DNA of 64,000 nucleotides from Legionella cherrii (GCF_900635815.1 NZ_LR134173.1:2884001-2948000), one strand, 5' to 3'. Counted from the stretch's first letter, positions 39,618-49,591 are shown. Notes: generated by a model not told the origin, from the sequence alone. Translations and numbers: made by a program.

Positions 39618-40298
39618 CTACTTAGCTAAACGCAATAACTCTAACATTGACTTCGCAGCCAGCTGCTCTGCTTTTCGTCGATTAGAACCTTGACCAAAAG
39701 TTTTTTGCTTTGCTCCGTTAACCGTACAGGTGATATAAAAAACTTGATTGTGTTCATCACCCTCTACCTTAGTTAAGGTATATTCTGGGAGTGCAATTTT
39801 TTCTGCTTGTAGATATTCTTGTAATTGAGTTTTAGCATCTTTTAAACAATCATTTAAATTAGGGTCCTCAAGCCGAGAATGATATAACTTTAATATGACC
39901 TCTTTTGCGGATTCGATGCCGCCATCAAGAAAAATTGCTGCAAAAACGGCTTCCATAGCATCGGATAGAATTGAAGCACGACGAAAACCGCCGCTTTTAA
40001 GCTCGCCTTGACCTAAAAAAAGAAATTCGCCAAGATCAATTTCTTTAGCTAGTTCGACCAACATTTCGCCTCGAACTAAAAATGAACGTAAACGACTTAA
40101 TTGTCCTTCACTCTGCATAGGAAATCGTTGAAATAGTTCATTAGCAATTACAAAACTTAAAATTGAATCGCCTAGAAATTCAAAACGCTCATAGTTTTCA
40201 CTGCCAACACTACAGTGCGTCAAAGCTTGCTTAAGATAAGCAAGGTTTTTGAATTGATAATTTAATCGCCGGCATAGCCTCTCTAAATCAACTTTCAC
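39618..40298 (-). CDS. rnc: Ribonuclease III
   Basis: RNase III cleaves double-stranded RNA in rRNA and mRNA processing. The 226-residue product has the signature ERFEFLGDSILSFVIANELF, a second acidic cluster (LSDAMEAVFAAIFLDGG), and a C-terminal dsRNA-binding domain (DAKTQLQEYLQAEKIALPEY, then GQGSNRRKAEQLAAKSML). The order lepA-lepB-DUF4845-rnc is the standard one. Its start overlaps the preceding gene by 11 bases. Confidence 0.97.
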   Translation of the reverse strand: MKVDLERLCRRLNYQFKNLAYLKQALTHCSVGSENYERFEFLGDSILSFVIANELFQRFPMQSEGQLSRLRSFLVRGEMLVELAKEIDLGEFLFLGQGELKSGGFRRASILSDAMEAVFAAIFLDGGIESAKEVILKLYHSRLEDPNLNDCLKDAKTQLQEYLQAEKIALPEYTLTKVEGDEHNQVFYITCTVNGAKQKTFGQGSNRRKAEQLAAKSMLELLRLAK

Positions 40299-40680
40299 TG
40301 CCTGTTACAACCTCTTCTGTATGATCAAAATCAAATAATAAGCTCATATTGTATACTAAAGGCTTAATCACCTGATATTTTAATTTCACTCTAAATTTAT
40401 TAGCCCCCAAGGGTTCGATAGATAATTGATTTTCCTTTAGACTTTCTACCCCATTAATATCCAGGCGTTTATCCAAAGTACTCTTCAGGACATTGACATC
40501 CGCAACGGGATCTCCTGTTAATGTAGATGGAGGTATCGTATTTAATCCTTTGACCGATTTGAGAACAGAGTAATACTGCAAGTAAACAGGAATAATACGC
40601 ATTATTACCACAGCAGCCATAACAAGTACAACCACAGTAAACAACGTCCCTATAAAAGTCATTCCATGTTGTTTTCGCAT
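40288..40680 (-). CDS. DUF4845 family protein
   Basis: The product is a 130-residue membrane protein. The N-terminus MRKQHGMTFIGTLFTVVVLVM resembles a pilin-like class III signal and a single anchor. The rest is a small periplasmic domain with IIPVYLQYYSVLKSVKGL. The family is almost always found between lepB and rnc, as here, but its role is not known. The start has an AGGAATAAC-type site. It overlaps rnc by 11 bases. Confidence 0.88.
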   Translation of the reverse strand: MRKQHGMTFIGTLFTVVVLVMAAVVIMRIIPVYLQYYSVLKSVKGLNTIPPSTLTGDPVADVNVLKSTLDKRLDINGVESLKENQLSIEPLGANKFRVKLKYQVIKPLVYNMSLLFDFDHTEEVVTGSES

Positions 40681-40747
40681 TTGTTATTCCTTTTATCTGT
40701 TCTAATTAAAATCAATATCTCGACTCAAGAACCATGCAAACTATTAC

Positions 40748-41503
40748 TTAGGGTATCAATTTCCCTATTTTAGACCAACGAACATTATCCGTCTTGCTAT
40801 TCCAGCTCATCCAAACTAAAAATGCTTTGCCTCGCAAATAGGATTCGGGTACAAATCCCCAGAATCGGCTATCCGCACTGTCATCGCGATTATCGCCCAT
40901 CATGAAATAACTTCCCTCGGGCACTACAATATCAAAATCTACAGCAGGAACATCAGCTCTAATGAAAATATCATGAAGGGTTCCGTTCAAATCTTCTTTA
41001 TATTTGGCTACCGCTTTTCCAGAACTCTCATCAATGGTGTACTCAACAAAAGTTTGTTTTGCTTCCTTCCCGTTAATGGTTAATACCTTATTATGGTAAC
41101 TCACTTTATCCCCGGGAACTCCTATTACCCTTTTAATATAATCATAAGAAGGGTCTGGTGGCCAACGAAATACAGCAACCTGCCCTGTTTTAGGATCAGA
41201 AATTGGAATAATTTTCTTTTCCCAAACCGGAAGCCTTAATCCATAAATAAACTTATTGACGGCTACAAAATCGCCAACAAGCAATGTCGGTTCTAATGAA
41301 CCTGAAGGAATACGAAAGGGTTCAATAATGAATGAACGTAAGATTAAGACGATGAAAAAAACTGGAAAAAATGATCGCGAATATTCAATGATACGATTGG
41401 GCTTTTGATCCTGAGCACGCTTTTTTGCCCAAAAGAGTACATCTAATAGGTAAATCAACCCACTGATAAAAGATAGGACAACGAGTATTAAAGCAAAATT
41501 CAT
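40748..41503 (-). CDS. lepB: Signal peptidase I LepB
   Basis: LepB removes signal peptides from exported proteins on the outer face of the inner membrane. The 251-residue product has two N-terminal membrane helices and then RIPSGSLEPTLLVGDF with nucleophile Ser69. Note that the residue after it is Leu, not the usual Met. The general base Lys124 lies in YIKRVIGVPGD, and box E is seen as YFMMGDNRDDSADSRFWGFV. It lies between lepA and the DUF4845 gene. Confidence 0.97.
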   Translation of the reverse strand: MNFALILVVLSFISGLIYLLDVLFWAKKRAQDQKPNRIIEYSRSFFPVFFIVLILRSFIIEPFRIPSGSLEPTLLVGDFVAVNKFIYGLRLPVWEKKIIPISDPKTGQVAVFRWPPDPSYDYIKRVIGVPGDKVSYHNKVLTINGKEAKQTFVEYTIDESSGKAVAKYKEDLNGTLHDIFIRADVPAVDFDIVVPEGSYFMMGDNRDDSADSRFWGFVPESYLRGKAFLVWMSWNSKTDNVRWSKIGKLIP

Positions 41504-41625
41504 AAATTTATATCCTAATCAAACTTAATTTATATGTTCCAATAACCATACACCAATTTTAAAGCTTGTTGAAAAGTCAAATTTGCACCAAATGTGGCTT
41601 TTCAGTGAACCGTGGTAAATAGTTA

Positions 41626-43428
41626 TTATTTCTTTTTATCTGTTTGAAACACAGCCATAAACGCTTCTTGAGGTATTTCAACATGCCCCACTTGCTTCAT
41701 ACGTTTTTTACCGGCTTTTTGTTTTTCCAATAATTTTCGTTTTCGTGTCACATCACCACCATAACATTTTGCAGTAACGTTCTTCCGTAACGCTTTTACT
41801 GTTTGCCTGGCAATAATATGACTGCCTAATGCCGCTTGTATCGCCACATCAAACATTTGCCTTGGAATTAAATCACGCATTTTTTCAGCAATTAATTTTC
41901 CACGACTATGTGATGAGGAACGATGGACAATGACTGAAAGTGCATCCACGCGTTCACTATTAATCAATATATCCATTTTAACTAAATCAGCTTCCTGAAA
42001 ACGCAAGAAATTATAATCCAATGAAGCATACCCACGGCTCACTGATTTTAATCGATCGAAAAAGTCAGAAACTACCTCACTCATGGGAATATCATAAGTT
42101 ACAGAAACTTGACGGCCACTGTAGGTCATATTGACCTGAACACCACGTCGCTCTATACACAAATTAATAATGGAACCGAGATAATCTTGAGGAACAAGTA
42201 TATTGGCTCTTACAATGGGCTCATACATTTCTTTAATTTGGGGAAGCGGTGGAAGATGAGATGGATTATCAATAAGCATCGTCTCACCTTTTTGCGTCAC
42301 AATTTGATAAACGACTGTAGGTGCGGTAGAGATAAGATCAAGATTATATTCTCGCTCCAGACGCTCCTGAACAATTTCCATATGCAGCATACCTAAGAAG
42401 CCACATCGGAAACCAAAACCTAATGCTTCAGAAGATTCAGGTTCATAAAATAGAGACGCATCATTAAGACTTAATTTAGCCAAAGCTTCTCGGAATGCCT
42501 CAAAATCATCGGCACTTATAGGAAACAGCCCCGCATAAACTTGTGGTTTCACGCGTTGAAAACCAGGAAGTGGTTTCTCCGCAGAATTTTTTTCCAGAGT
42601 AAGTGTATCGCCTACTGGAGCGCCTTGAATTTCTTTGATTCCGGCAACGACATAACCCACTTCGCCGGCATTGAGCATTTCCAGCTTAGTACGTTTAGGA
42701 GTAAAGATACCTACTTGATCAACCTCATAAGATCGACCTGTAGACATAACTCTCATCTTGTCTCCTTTACGTATTGAACCATTGACAATACGCACTAAAG
42801 AAACAACTCCAAGATAGCTATCAAACCATGAATCAATAATTAAAGCTTGTAAAGGCGCGTCGATATCGCCTTCTGGTGGTGGGATACGAGTTACTAATGC
42901 TTCCAGCACATCTTCCACACCAAGCCCGCTTTTTGCACTAGCCCTTATTGCATCGTGTGCATCTACACCAATAATATCTTCAATTTCTGAGATAACACGC
43001 TCTGGTTCAGCTTGCGGTAAATCAATTTTATTCAGTACCGGCAAAACCGCTAATGATTGATCAATGGCAGTATAACAAACAGCAACAGTTTGTGCTTCTA
43101 CACCTTGGGCGGCATCTACAACAAGAATTGCCCCTTCACAAGCGGCCAGAGAACGAGATACTTCATAGCTGAAATCCACATGTCCTGGCGTATCAATGAA
43201 GTTCAACAGATAGCTATTGCCATCTTTCGCAGTGTAGTTTAAAGAGACACATTGAGCTTTAATCGTAATCCCCCTTTCTCGCTCTATATCCATCGAGTCA
43301 AGAACTTGAGCACTCATTTCACGCTCTGTTAAACCACCACAAATTTGGATAAACCGATCCGCCAAGGTTGATTTACCATGGTCAATATGGGCAATAATCG
43401 AAAAATTACGAATTCGCTTTAAATCACT
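41626..43428 (-). CDS. lepA: Elongation factor 4 (LepA)
   Basis: LepA is a ribosome-dependent GTPase that back-translocates or aids ribosome assembly. I place the start at a TTG at 43428 (reading [23 protein letters not shown]) because AAGGG lies 8 bases before it and the family normally starts here. An in-frame ATG at 43461 has no ribosome site and adds 11 residues. The product is 600 residues. G1 is [10 protein letters not shown]3 DTPGH, and G4 NKID. The unique C-terminal domain includes [14 protein letters not shown] and the conserved [16 protein letters not shown]. Confidence 0.96.
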   Translation of the reverse strand, partial: SDLKRIRNFSIIAHIDHGKSTLADRFIQICGGLTEREMSAQVLDSMDIERERGITIKAQCVSLNYTAKDGNSYLLNFIDTPGHVDFSYEVSRSLAACEGAILVVDAAQGVEAQTVAVCYTAIDQSLAVLPVLNKIDLPQAEPERVISEIEDIIGVDAHDAIRASAKSGLGVEDVLEALVTRIPPPEGDIDAPLQALIIDSWFDSYLGVVSLVRIVNGSIRKGDKMRVMSTGRSYEVDQVGIFTPKRTKLEMLNAGEVGYVVAGIKEIQGAPVGDTLTLEKNSAEKPLPGFQRVKPQVYAGLFPISADDFEAFREALAKLSLNDASLFYEPESSEALGFGFRCGFLGMLHMEIVQERLEREYNLDLISTAPTVVYQIVTQKGETMLIDNPSHLPPLPQIKEMYEPIVRANILVPQDYLGSIINLCIERRGVQVNMTYSGRQVSVTYDIPMSEVVSDFFDRLKSVSRGYASLDYNFLRFQEADLVKMDILINSERVDALSVIVHRSSSHSRGKLIAEKMRDLIPRQMFDVAIQAALGSHIIARQTVKALRKNVTAKCYGGDVTRKRKLLEKQKAGKKRMKQVGHVEIPQEAFMAVFQTDKKK

Positions 43429-43556
43429 CAACTGAAATACCCTTTTTTGCAAATAGCGCATTCTAGCTTAAATAAGCGCAGCCTTAAAGTATTTGCTAAT
43501 GCACTGCATTTTTAATAAGATTTATCATTTCGTTTTTCTATTATCCAGGGTGCGCT

Positions 43557-44578
43557 ATGCGACGAGTATCAAGTTTGGGGTTTATAGCAATAATATTGCT
43601 ACTTTTTTCGTTCTCAACTTATTCAGATACCGCATTTACACAAAGAAAAGATGTACAACTCTTTATCAAAAGTATGGTTAAGGAGTATCACTTTAATGCT
43701 AAAGAGCTTACAGCCACCATGAATCAGGTAGTAATTCGCCCCGATATCATTGAGTCAATGGAAAAACCCTATGAAAAGAAGAATTGGGATGTGTATCGGG
43801 ATTTGTTTCTCACTCCTGCGCGTCTAAAAGGCGGGTTAGACTATTGGGCAGCGAATAAACAGGCATTGGACAAAGCCCAGAAAAATACGGCGTTCCTCCA
43901 GAAATTATTATTGCAATTTTGGGTGTGGAAACCTTATATGGAGAAAAACAAGGAGAACATCGAGTTCTCGATGCCTTAGCAACACTGGCTTTTAATTATC
44001 CAAAACGCGCGCCTTATTTCACTAAAGAATTAAAAGAATACTTACTTCTTTGTCGCGAACATGGAGTTCCTGCAACCCAATTCAAAGGCTCCTACGCTGG
44101 CGCCATTGGCCAACCCCAATTCATGCCCAGTAGTTATCGTAACTTTGCTGTTGATTTTAATAATACAGGAAAACGAGATATTGTAACGAATAACGCGGAT
44201 TCAATTGGGAGTATTGCGAATTATTTCTACCATCATGGCTGGCGGCCCAATGATGGGGTTGCCCAACATGCCACAGTGGTAGGTACTCGTTATAAACGAA
44301 TTCAAGTCAATCCTAAAAAAGCTAACTATTACTACTCACAATTGATTGCAAATGGGGTTAGACCGGTCACCGCAGCACATAACCATCCTTCTCGTGCCGC
44401 CTTGATTGAACTGGTTACTGCTCAAGGAAATGAATATTGGATCGCCTATCCCAATTTCTTTGTGATAACCCGATACAATTCAAGCCCCCAGTATGCGCTT
44501 GTAGTTTATCTACTGTCACAGCAATTGAAACAACAATGGACTGCCATGAATATAAAAAAACATAGAGCTTATGCCTAG
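43557..44578 (+). pseudogene. mltB: Lytic murein transglycosylase B, interrupted by a one-base frameshift
   Basis: MltB cuts the glycan strand of peptidoglycan to give 1,6-anhydro ends. The first frame (43557-43979) encodes a signal segment and the N-terminal part to LDKAQK. It is then lost at an A5 run (43881-43885), after which it reads NTAFLQ. Adding one A gives KKYGVPPEIIIAILGVETLYG, the expected MltB sequence with its catalytic Glu. The second frame (to 44578) carries the rest, including GQPQFMPSSYRNFAVDF and RNAD-like SIGSIANYFYHHGWR. The whole gene would encode about 340 residues. Unlike the giant gene, the site is not a standard slippery heptamer, so decay or a sequencing error is likelier. 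It ends 2 bases before gspL. Confidence 0.85.
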
Positions 44579-44580
44579 GA

Positions 44581-45720
44581 ATGGATACACTTTTTCTCTT
44601 TGCAAAACATCTTGATGAAGCAGGTTGTTTATGCCTCAAAATAAATGCAGATGGAGCATTAATTGCTCCCCCTGCACAACGTAGCTTTGCCGAAATTAAG
44701 CCGCTACAAACAGAATGTAACACTTTAGTTATTGAAACATGTGAACAGGTCAGTCTTCTTAATCTTGAGTTTTCATGGCTTCCAGAAAGAAAGGCAAGAA
44801 CAGCAATCCCTTATGCTTTAGAAGAAAAGCTAGCACAACCCGTAGATGAGCTTCATTTTGCCTTTGATAAAGCACGATATCAAAATAATCAGTACCTTAT
44901 TACTGTGATCAGTAAACAACGAATTCGATATCTGATGCAATTCCTCAATGAACAAGGAATAGAATTTTCTGGAATTACTGTAGATTGGTTTGCCCTGGAA
45001 CCACAAGAATTATGCATTTGTGAAAGCACATTATTGATTAATACCGATGATTTTAAAGGGGCTCTTTCTGGAGAGCTAGCTCATATCTTTCTAAAAAAGC
45101 ATCCGCAACATCAACCCTTGCATTTTACAGACAGCGCCATTCAAAGTGATTCATCATTACCTATAAAACAGGAAACATCCTATACGTGGATTGCCCAAAG
45201 AATACTCAGAACAAAATTAATGAACCTCTGCCAAGGGGAAATGCAGCACGGAAATAAAGCAGATCTACTAAAAAAGGGATATCTGGCCGCCGGTGCTCTT
45301 TTTTGTGTTTGGCTAATCTCCCTACTCGTAACGAATGGGATCAAATTGCATTTACTCAATAAAGAAACCCAAAAAATTGATGCGCAAATTGAAGTCATTT
45401 ATCGTGAATTTTTTCCTGATGCAAAACAAGTTATTAGTCCTAAATTTCGCATCACACAGCTATTAAAAAGCAATAATACGGAAGAGCAAAATCGCTTTTG
45501 GTTCTTACTCAATCAATTTTCCAAAGTCATGAAAAATGATCACAATACTCTGGAACAATTACGTTATCAAAATAAGACTTTATCAGTCACCTTGGTGAGC
45601 ACGGACTTCGCCAGTTTAGAAGAATTGGAAAATGAATTAAAAAAACTGCAACTTAAAGTGAAACAAACCCAAGCATCAACTCGTGAACAACAAGTTGTCG
45701 CAACTTTGGAGTTAATGTGA
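44581..45720 (+). CDS. gspL: Type II secretion inner-membrane protein GspL (LspL)
   Basis: GspL links the GspE ATPase to the inner-membrane platform of the type II secretion system. The 379-residue product has an actin-like cytoplasmic part up to about residue 230, including LEFSWLPERKARTAIPYALEE, the usual GspL motif. One membrane helix lies at about 234-253 and a periplasmic ferredoxin-like domain follows. It overlaps the GspM start by 4 bases. Legionella is known to use a split lsp gene set with lspLM apart from the main cluster. Confidence 0.85.
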   Translation: MDTLFLFAKHLDEAGCLCLKINADGALIAPPAQRSFAEIKPLQTECNTLVIETCEQVSLLNLEFSWLPERKARTAIPYALEEKLAQPVDELHFAFDKARYQNNQYLITVISKQRIRYLMQFLNEQGIEFSGITVDWFALEPQELCICESTLLINTDDFKGALSGELAHIFLKKHPQHQPLHFTDSAIQSDSSLPIKQETSYTWIAQRILRTKLMNLCQGEMQHGNKADLLKKGYLAAGALFCVWLISLLVTNGIKLHLLNKETQKIDAQIEVIYREFFPDAKQVISPKFRITQLLKSNNTEEQNRFWFLLNQFSKVMKNDHNTLEQLRYQNKTLSVTLVSTDFASLEELENELKKLQLKVKQTQASTREQQVVATLELM

Positions 45721-46199
45721 AAGCCTATTTAAGTACACTTAATGAACGAGAAAAATGGATGTTAATTGGAACAGCATTGTGCCTTATTCTTTATGTGTAT
45801 TATTTGTTTTTATACAGCCCATTGAGCCAACGAGTTGACCAAAAATCAAAACAACTTATTGAAAAAACAGCTACCCTCCAGTGGATGAAAAAAATAAAAC
45901 AACTAAGTCAAACAAAACAAACGAAAAAGCAAATAGTCGATAACAGCCAATTATTGACAACACTGGCCACGCAACTAAAAAACGATACTAACTTGAAGTT
46001 TCCTTATCAATTACAACAAACTGGCTCAGGAGATATCCAAATTACTTTTGACTCAGTTGCTTTTAATTTATTTATTACCTGGTTGGAAAAAATAAATCAA
46101 CGCTATGCCATTACAGTAAAACAGTTTGAAGCAGACCGATCGAAAACGCCAGGCGTCACTCGTTTAATGATCCTGCTTAGTTCGGCTTCAAAAACTTAG
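45717..46199 (+). CDS. gspM: Type II secretion protein GspM (LspM)
   Basis: GspM is the small bitopic partner of GspL. The 160-residue product has a cytoplasmic N-terminus (LNEREKWMLIGTALC), a single helix at about 15-33, a coiled-coil stretch, and a C-terminal domain with AFNLFITWLEKINQRYAITVKQFEADR. The W-L-x-x-L pattern is typical of GspM. ATG overlaps the gspL stop by 4 bases. Short, fast-evolving proteins such as this are placed mainly by neighbourhood. Confidence 0.82.
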   Translation: MKAYLSTLNEREKWMLIGTALCLILYVYYLFLYSPLSQRVDQKSKQLIEKTATLQWMKKIKQLSQTKQTKKQIVDNSQLLTTLATQLKNDTNLKFPYQLQQTGSGDIQITFDSVAFNLFITWLEKINQRYAITVKQFEADRSKTPGVTRLMILLSSASKT

Positions 46200-46234
46200 C
46201 CTACTGAAGTCTGGATGAAACCCTGCGCAAACTT

Positions 46235-46263
46235 CGTCATCCCGAGTGCAACGAGGAATGACG
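46235..46263. repeat. GTCATCCC-family repeat, short copy
   Basis: CGTCATCCC (46235-46243) and GGAATGACG (46255-46263) form a stem with one mismatch. It follows gspM and precedes the MDR gene. Confidence 0.55.
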
Positions 46264-46318
46264 AAAAGGGTTCTAGGTTAAGAGTGATTCAAGTATTTCA
46301 TAAAAATAAGGATATTCC

Positions 46319-47323
46319 ATGTCAAATTCATCAGCTAAAATTGTTCGTTTTCACGAAACTGGAGGCCCAGAGGTATTAAGGCTTGAAGAGGTATCATTGC
46401 CAGAACCAGGAAAAGGTGAAGTTCGCTTGCGTGTTCATGCAATTGGTTTAAATCGAGCTGAAATCATGTTTCGCACGGGGCACTATTTAGTACAACCACA
46501 TTTCCCATCAAAAATTGGCTATGAGGCCTCGGGTGTGGTTGAAGCCGTTGGACCGGATGTAGATAAAAAAATAATTGGTAAGACATACAGCACAGTCCCT
46601 TGTTTTGATCTAGGCAAGTATGGAGTATACGGAGAAGTGGCAATAGTCCCTGCTTATGCGCTTGCGGCTTATCCTGAGAAACTTTCCTATGCGGAAGGAA
46701 CTTCCATTTGGATGCAATACATGACGGCTTATGGCGCTCTGATCCATTATGGACAGCTCGCTAAAAATGATTTTGTTTTAATTACTGCAGCAAGCAGTAG
46801 TGTAGGAATAGCTGCCATCCAAATAGCACGAGCTCAGGGAGCCATTAGTATTGTTACCACACGAACCGCTAAGAAAAAAGCTGAATTACTCTCTTTAGGT
46901 GCAGATCATGTCATTGTAACTGATGAAGATAATCTTCCTGCCCGTGTCAATGAAATAACCAAAGGTAGAGGAGTAAAAATTGTTTTTGATCCAATCGCTG
47001 GTAAGGGCATTGAGGTTCTAGCAGAAACACTCTCCCCAGGCGGAACCCTTTTTGTGTACGGTAACTTGTCTCTAGAGCAGATTACTCCATTCCCTCTTTT
47101 CATCGCCTTAAATAAGGGAATTTCCGTTCGGGGTTATACACTTTTTGAAATTAGTACTCTACCCGAGGCTCGCCAAAAAGCCCAACAATATATTTTTGAT
47201 CATATTCAAGATGGATCATTGCAGCCTCGAATTGCCCAAACTTTCTCTTTGGAGCATATAGTCGACGCGCATAGATACATGGAGTCCAATGAACAAATAG
47301 GTAAAATTATAGTAACTGCTTAA
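46319..47323 (+). CDS. MDR-family quinone oxidoreductase-like protein
   Basis: The 334-residue NADPH-dependent oxidoreductase belongs to the zinc-independent branch of the medium-chain family. It starts IVRFHETGGPEVLRLEEVSLP, has LNRAEIMFRTGHY and KIGYEASGVVEAVG, and the Rossmann segment LITAASSSVGIAAIQIARAQGA. AxxSxVG in place of the classic GxGxxG is usual for quinone reductases. Substrate is unknown. An ATG at 46319 is preceded by AAGGAT. It is probably monocistronic. Confidence 0.88.
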   Translation: MSNSSAKIVRFHETGGPEVLRLEEVSLPEPGKGEVRLRVHAIGLNRAEIMFRTGHYLVQPHFPSKIGYEASGVVEAVGPDVDKKIIGKTYSTVPCFDLGKYGVYGEVAIVPAYALAAYPEKLSYAEGTSIWMQYMTAYGALIHYGQLAKNDFVLITAASSSVGIAAIQIARAQGAISIVTTRTAKKKAELLSLGADHVIVTDEDNLPARVNEITKGRGVKIVFDPIAGKGIEVLAETLSPGGTLFVYGNLSLEQITPFPLFIALNKGISVRGYTLFEISTLPEARQKAQQYIFDHIQDGSLQPRIAQTFSLEHIVDAHRYMESNEQIGKIIVTA

Positions 47324-47371
47324 TCGCAGTAATCGATCTGAGTATCATATAATGGTTACTCTCGAGAAGTA

Positions 47372-47398
47372 GGTTTGAGCGCAAGTGGTGCTCAAACC
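47372..47398. terminator. Stem-loop between convergent genes
   Basis: GGTTTGAGC (47372-47380) and GCTCAAACC (47390-47398) are perfect arms around a 9-base loop, between the ends of the MDR gene and the SPOR lipoprotein gene. No T-run follows, so Rho-independent action is uncertain. Confidence 0.55.
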
Positions 47399-47431
47399 AA
47401 CCCTCCCCTGTTAGCAATTGAGTACTTACCT

Positions 47432-47950
47432 CTATTGTTGTTGCACACTGCTCCAATTAATCACTGAAGCACTGCTTTTCAGTTCTGGGGGTAAAGAATT
47501 TAAGGCTTTTTGTGCCTCTTCAGGAGTACCGAAGGTTCCATATACTCCTCTATATCGCGTTTTACCATCTCGCTCATATTTTACTTGAGCCATCCGATCT
47601 TTTTTAGGTGCTTTATACAAGACTTGTGCCACTTGAGATGCCTTGTCCCCTTCAGTCAATTCAATTGTATATCCTTTAGGATTTTGACTATTAACCCAAG
47701 TCTCATCTCTGTCTTTAAAAGAAACTGGAGAATGTAACTCGCCCACATGATATGAATTAGGAACATTTACTTGCTGCTTTTGTTGATATCCATAATCATA
47801 ATTCGTCATATTGTAACTATTTATATTATAAGGCCGTTGAGTGATATCTACATATGAATATGCTGGATATGAGATGTATTCATCTTTAGTACAGGAAGAC
47901 ATAGCAAAAGCACAAACTACTATGAGCGCTAAGTTGATTTTCTTATCCAT
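47432..47950 (-). CDS. SPOR-domain lipoprotein
   Basis: The start is ATG 47950 (MDKKINLALI), because AGGGG lies 7 bases before it while the ATG two codons earlier is too close. The 172-residue product has a lipoprotein signal with FAMSSC (Cys20), a Tyr/Asn-rich linker, and a C-terminal SPOR-like domain with YTIELTEGDKASQVAQVL and RGVYGTFGTPEEAQKALNSLP. SPOR domains bind denuded glycan in septal peptidoglycan. The exact role is unknown. Confidence 0.82.
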   Translation of the reverse strand: MDKKINLALIVVCAFAMSSCTKDEYISYPAYSYVDITQRPYNINSYNMTNYDYGYQQKQQVNVPNSYHVGELHSPVSFKDRDETWVNSQNPKGYTIELTEGDKASQVAQVLYKAPKKDRMAQVKYERDGKTRYRGVYGTFGTPEEAQKALNSLPPELKSSASVINWSSVQQQ

Positions 47951-48094
47951 AGTCATTCCCCTAATTTTTAGTTCTTATTATTTACTTCCTGACTACTATA
48001 TCTACATAACTAGAAAAAACTTTAGAAATTTGTGTTGTTAAAGAACAAATTATGTCTTACAGTAATTATTTTTTTATTTAGACGGCAAAAACTT

Positions 48095-49420
48095 ATGTGG
48101 ACACATCGACGTTCTGGACAAACAAATCAACGAGGAAATCTGGATCATCGAGATCCTTACGAACGGGACCGTACACGTGTGATTCACTGTCCAGCCTTCA
48201 GACGATTACAAAGAAAAACACAAATTTTAGGGACTGATGAAGGTGATTTCCACCGTACTCGCCTAACCCACTCTCTGGAAGTCGATTCCATTGGACGCAG
48301 TATCGTACACAACCTCTTAATGAACCAAGAAAAACATATTGTTTTGGCAGGCTTACTACCTAATGATGATCTGATCTCTGTTATTTGTCTGCTTCATGAT
48401 ATTGGTCATCCCCCTTTCGGACATGGTGGTGAGGTAGCTCTTAATTATATGATGCGCAATTATGGTGGGTTTGAAGCAAATGGACAAACTCTACGACTGC
48501 TCACTAAGGTTGAAAGTAGTTATGGAGCCTACGGTCTTGATTTAACCCGACGTGCATTGTTGGGTATTTTAAAATACCCAGTGAAACGTTCTACTGTCGT
48601 CGCTCCGAGACAACCTCCTGTTCATGAATCCATTCATAAAACCATCAAAATTAATGACTGGTTACCACCTAAAGCTTATTTTGATTGTGAACAGCCTGAG
48701 ATTGATTGGTTATTATCCCCTTTTTCGGATAATGACAAAGAATTATTCCAATCTTTATCACAAAAACCACACGGTACGAAAACAGGAAAATCTGCCTACC
48801 ATAGTTTTGATTGTTCCATAATGGATATAGCCGATGATATCGCTTATGGGGTTCATGATCTTGAAGACGCCATTCATTTGCGTCTTATCAATTCTTCTCA
48901 TCTGGATACGTCGGAGTTTAGACAGTTATTAGACAATACTCTATTAAGCAAACGTAAAAATGAGTTAATCAACTCACTTTTTTCTCAAGATCTTTATTTA
49001 AGAAAACAAACTATAGGAGAAATGGTTAATTATTTTATAACATCAACCCAAATCATAACGGTTAACGAACAATTTGAGAATAATTTACTCAAATATAATT
49101 TGGCACTTACTCCCGAAGCAAATGCCTTGCTAAATTATCTAAAACAATGTATCTACAATAATGTAATTGATTCCCAAGAAGCCCGTACTTTTGAATATGG
49201 AGGTCAAACGGTCGTACTTAGACTCTTTGATGCCATTAGTTCAAATCCTGGTAGTTTATTGGATAACAAAAATCGAGTTTTGTTTAAACAAGCTGAAGAT
49301 GAAACGATTGCCTATCGAATTGTTTGTGATTATTTGGCCAATATGACAGATGAATATGCTTACAGAATGCATGAACGTTTGTTTGGGTTTAATACAAGAA
49401 CTATTTTTGAGCGACTTTAA
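48095..49420 (+). CDS. dgt: Deoxyguanosinetriphosphate triphosphohydrolase-like protein Dgt
   Basis: Dgt hydrolyses dGTP to deoxyguanosine and triphosphate. I start at ATG 48095 (MWTHRRSG), giving 441 residues; the longer frame to 48032 is hydrophobic and unlikely. The start includes RGNLDHRDPYERDRTRVIHC. The HD metal site is spread over FHRTRLTHSLEVDSIGRS, CLLHDIGHPPFGHGG and MDIADDIAYGVHDLEDAI, the usual layout. The ribosome site is weak. It runs divergently from the SPOR gene. Confidence 0.94.
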   Translation: MWTHRRSGQTNQRGNLDHRDPYERDRTRVIHCPAFRRLQRKTQILGTDEGDFHRTRLTHSLEVDSIGRSIVHNLLMNQEKHIVLAGLLPNDDLISVICLLHDIGHPPFGHGGEVALNYMMRNYGGFEANGQTLRLLTKVESSYGAYGLDLTRRALLGILKYPVKRSTVVAPRQPPVHESIHKTIKINDWLPPKAYFDCEQPEIDWLLSPFSDNDKELFQSLSQKPHGTKTGKSAYHSFDCSIMDIADDIAYGVHDLEDAIHLRLINSSHLDTSEFRQLLDNTLLSKRKNELINSLFSQDLYLRKQTIGEMVNYFITSTQIITVNEQFENNLLKYNLALTPEANALLNYLKQCIYNNVIDSQEARTFEYGGQTVVLRLFDAISSNPGSLLDNKNRVLFKQAEDETIAYRIVCDYLANMTDEYAYRMHERLFGFNTRTIFERL

Positions 49421-49512
49421 GGACTACTTTGACTTAACTTCTCTTGTTATCAAAGTATATAAAAGATCGTATACAGGTTAAGGGAGTACCTTTTCGAAAT
49501 GGCGTCATACAT

Positions 49513-49543
49513 AGCCCGTATTAGCATAAAGCCTAATACGGGT
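49513..49543. repeat. Palindromic repeat after dgt
   Basis: CCCGTATTAG (49515-49524) pairs perfectly with CTAATACGGG (49533-49542). The stem can be extended by AGC/GCC-type ends. It is followed by ATCGAATCCAGGCTAC, like other repeat ends in the window. It lies between the dgt stop and the small minus-strand ORF and may terminate both. Confidence 0.65.
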
Positions 49544-49591
49544 TATCACCTGAATCTCGGATTACGACTTATCGAATCCAGGCTACACATC

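Noticed and set aside
43870..43895. Programmed -1 frameshift in mltB
   Set aside because: G AAA AAT does not allow standard re-pairing in both sites; a one-base deletion or read error explains the break better.
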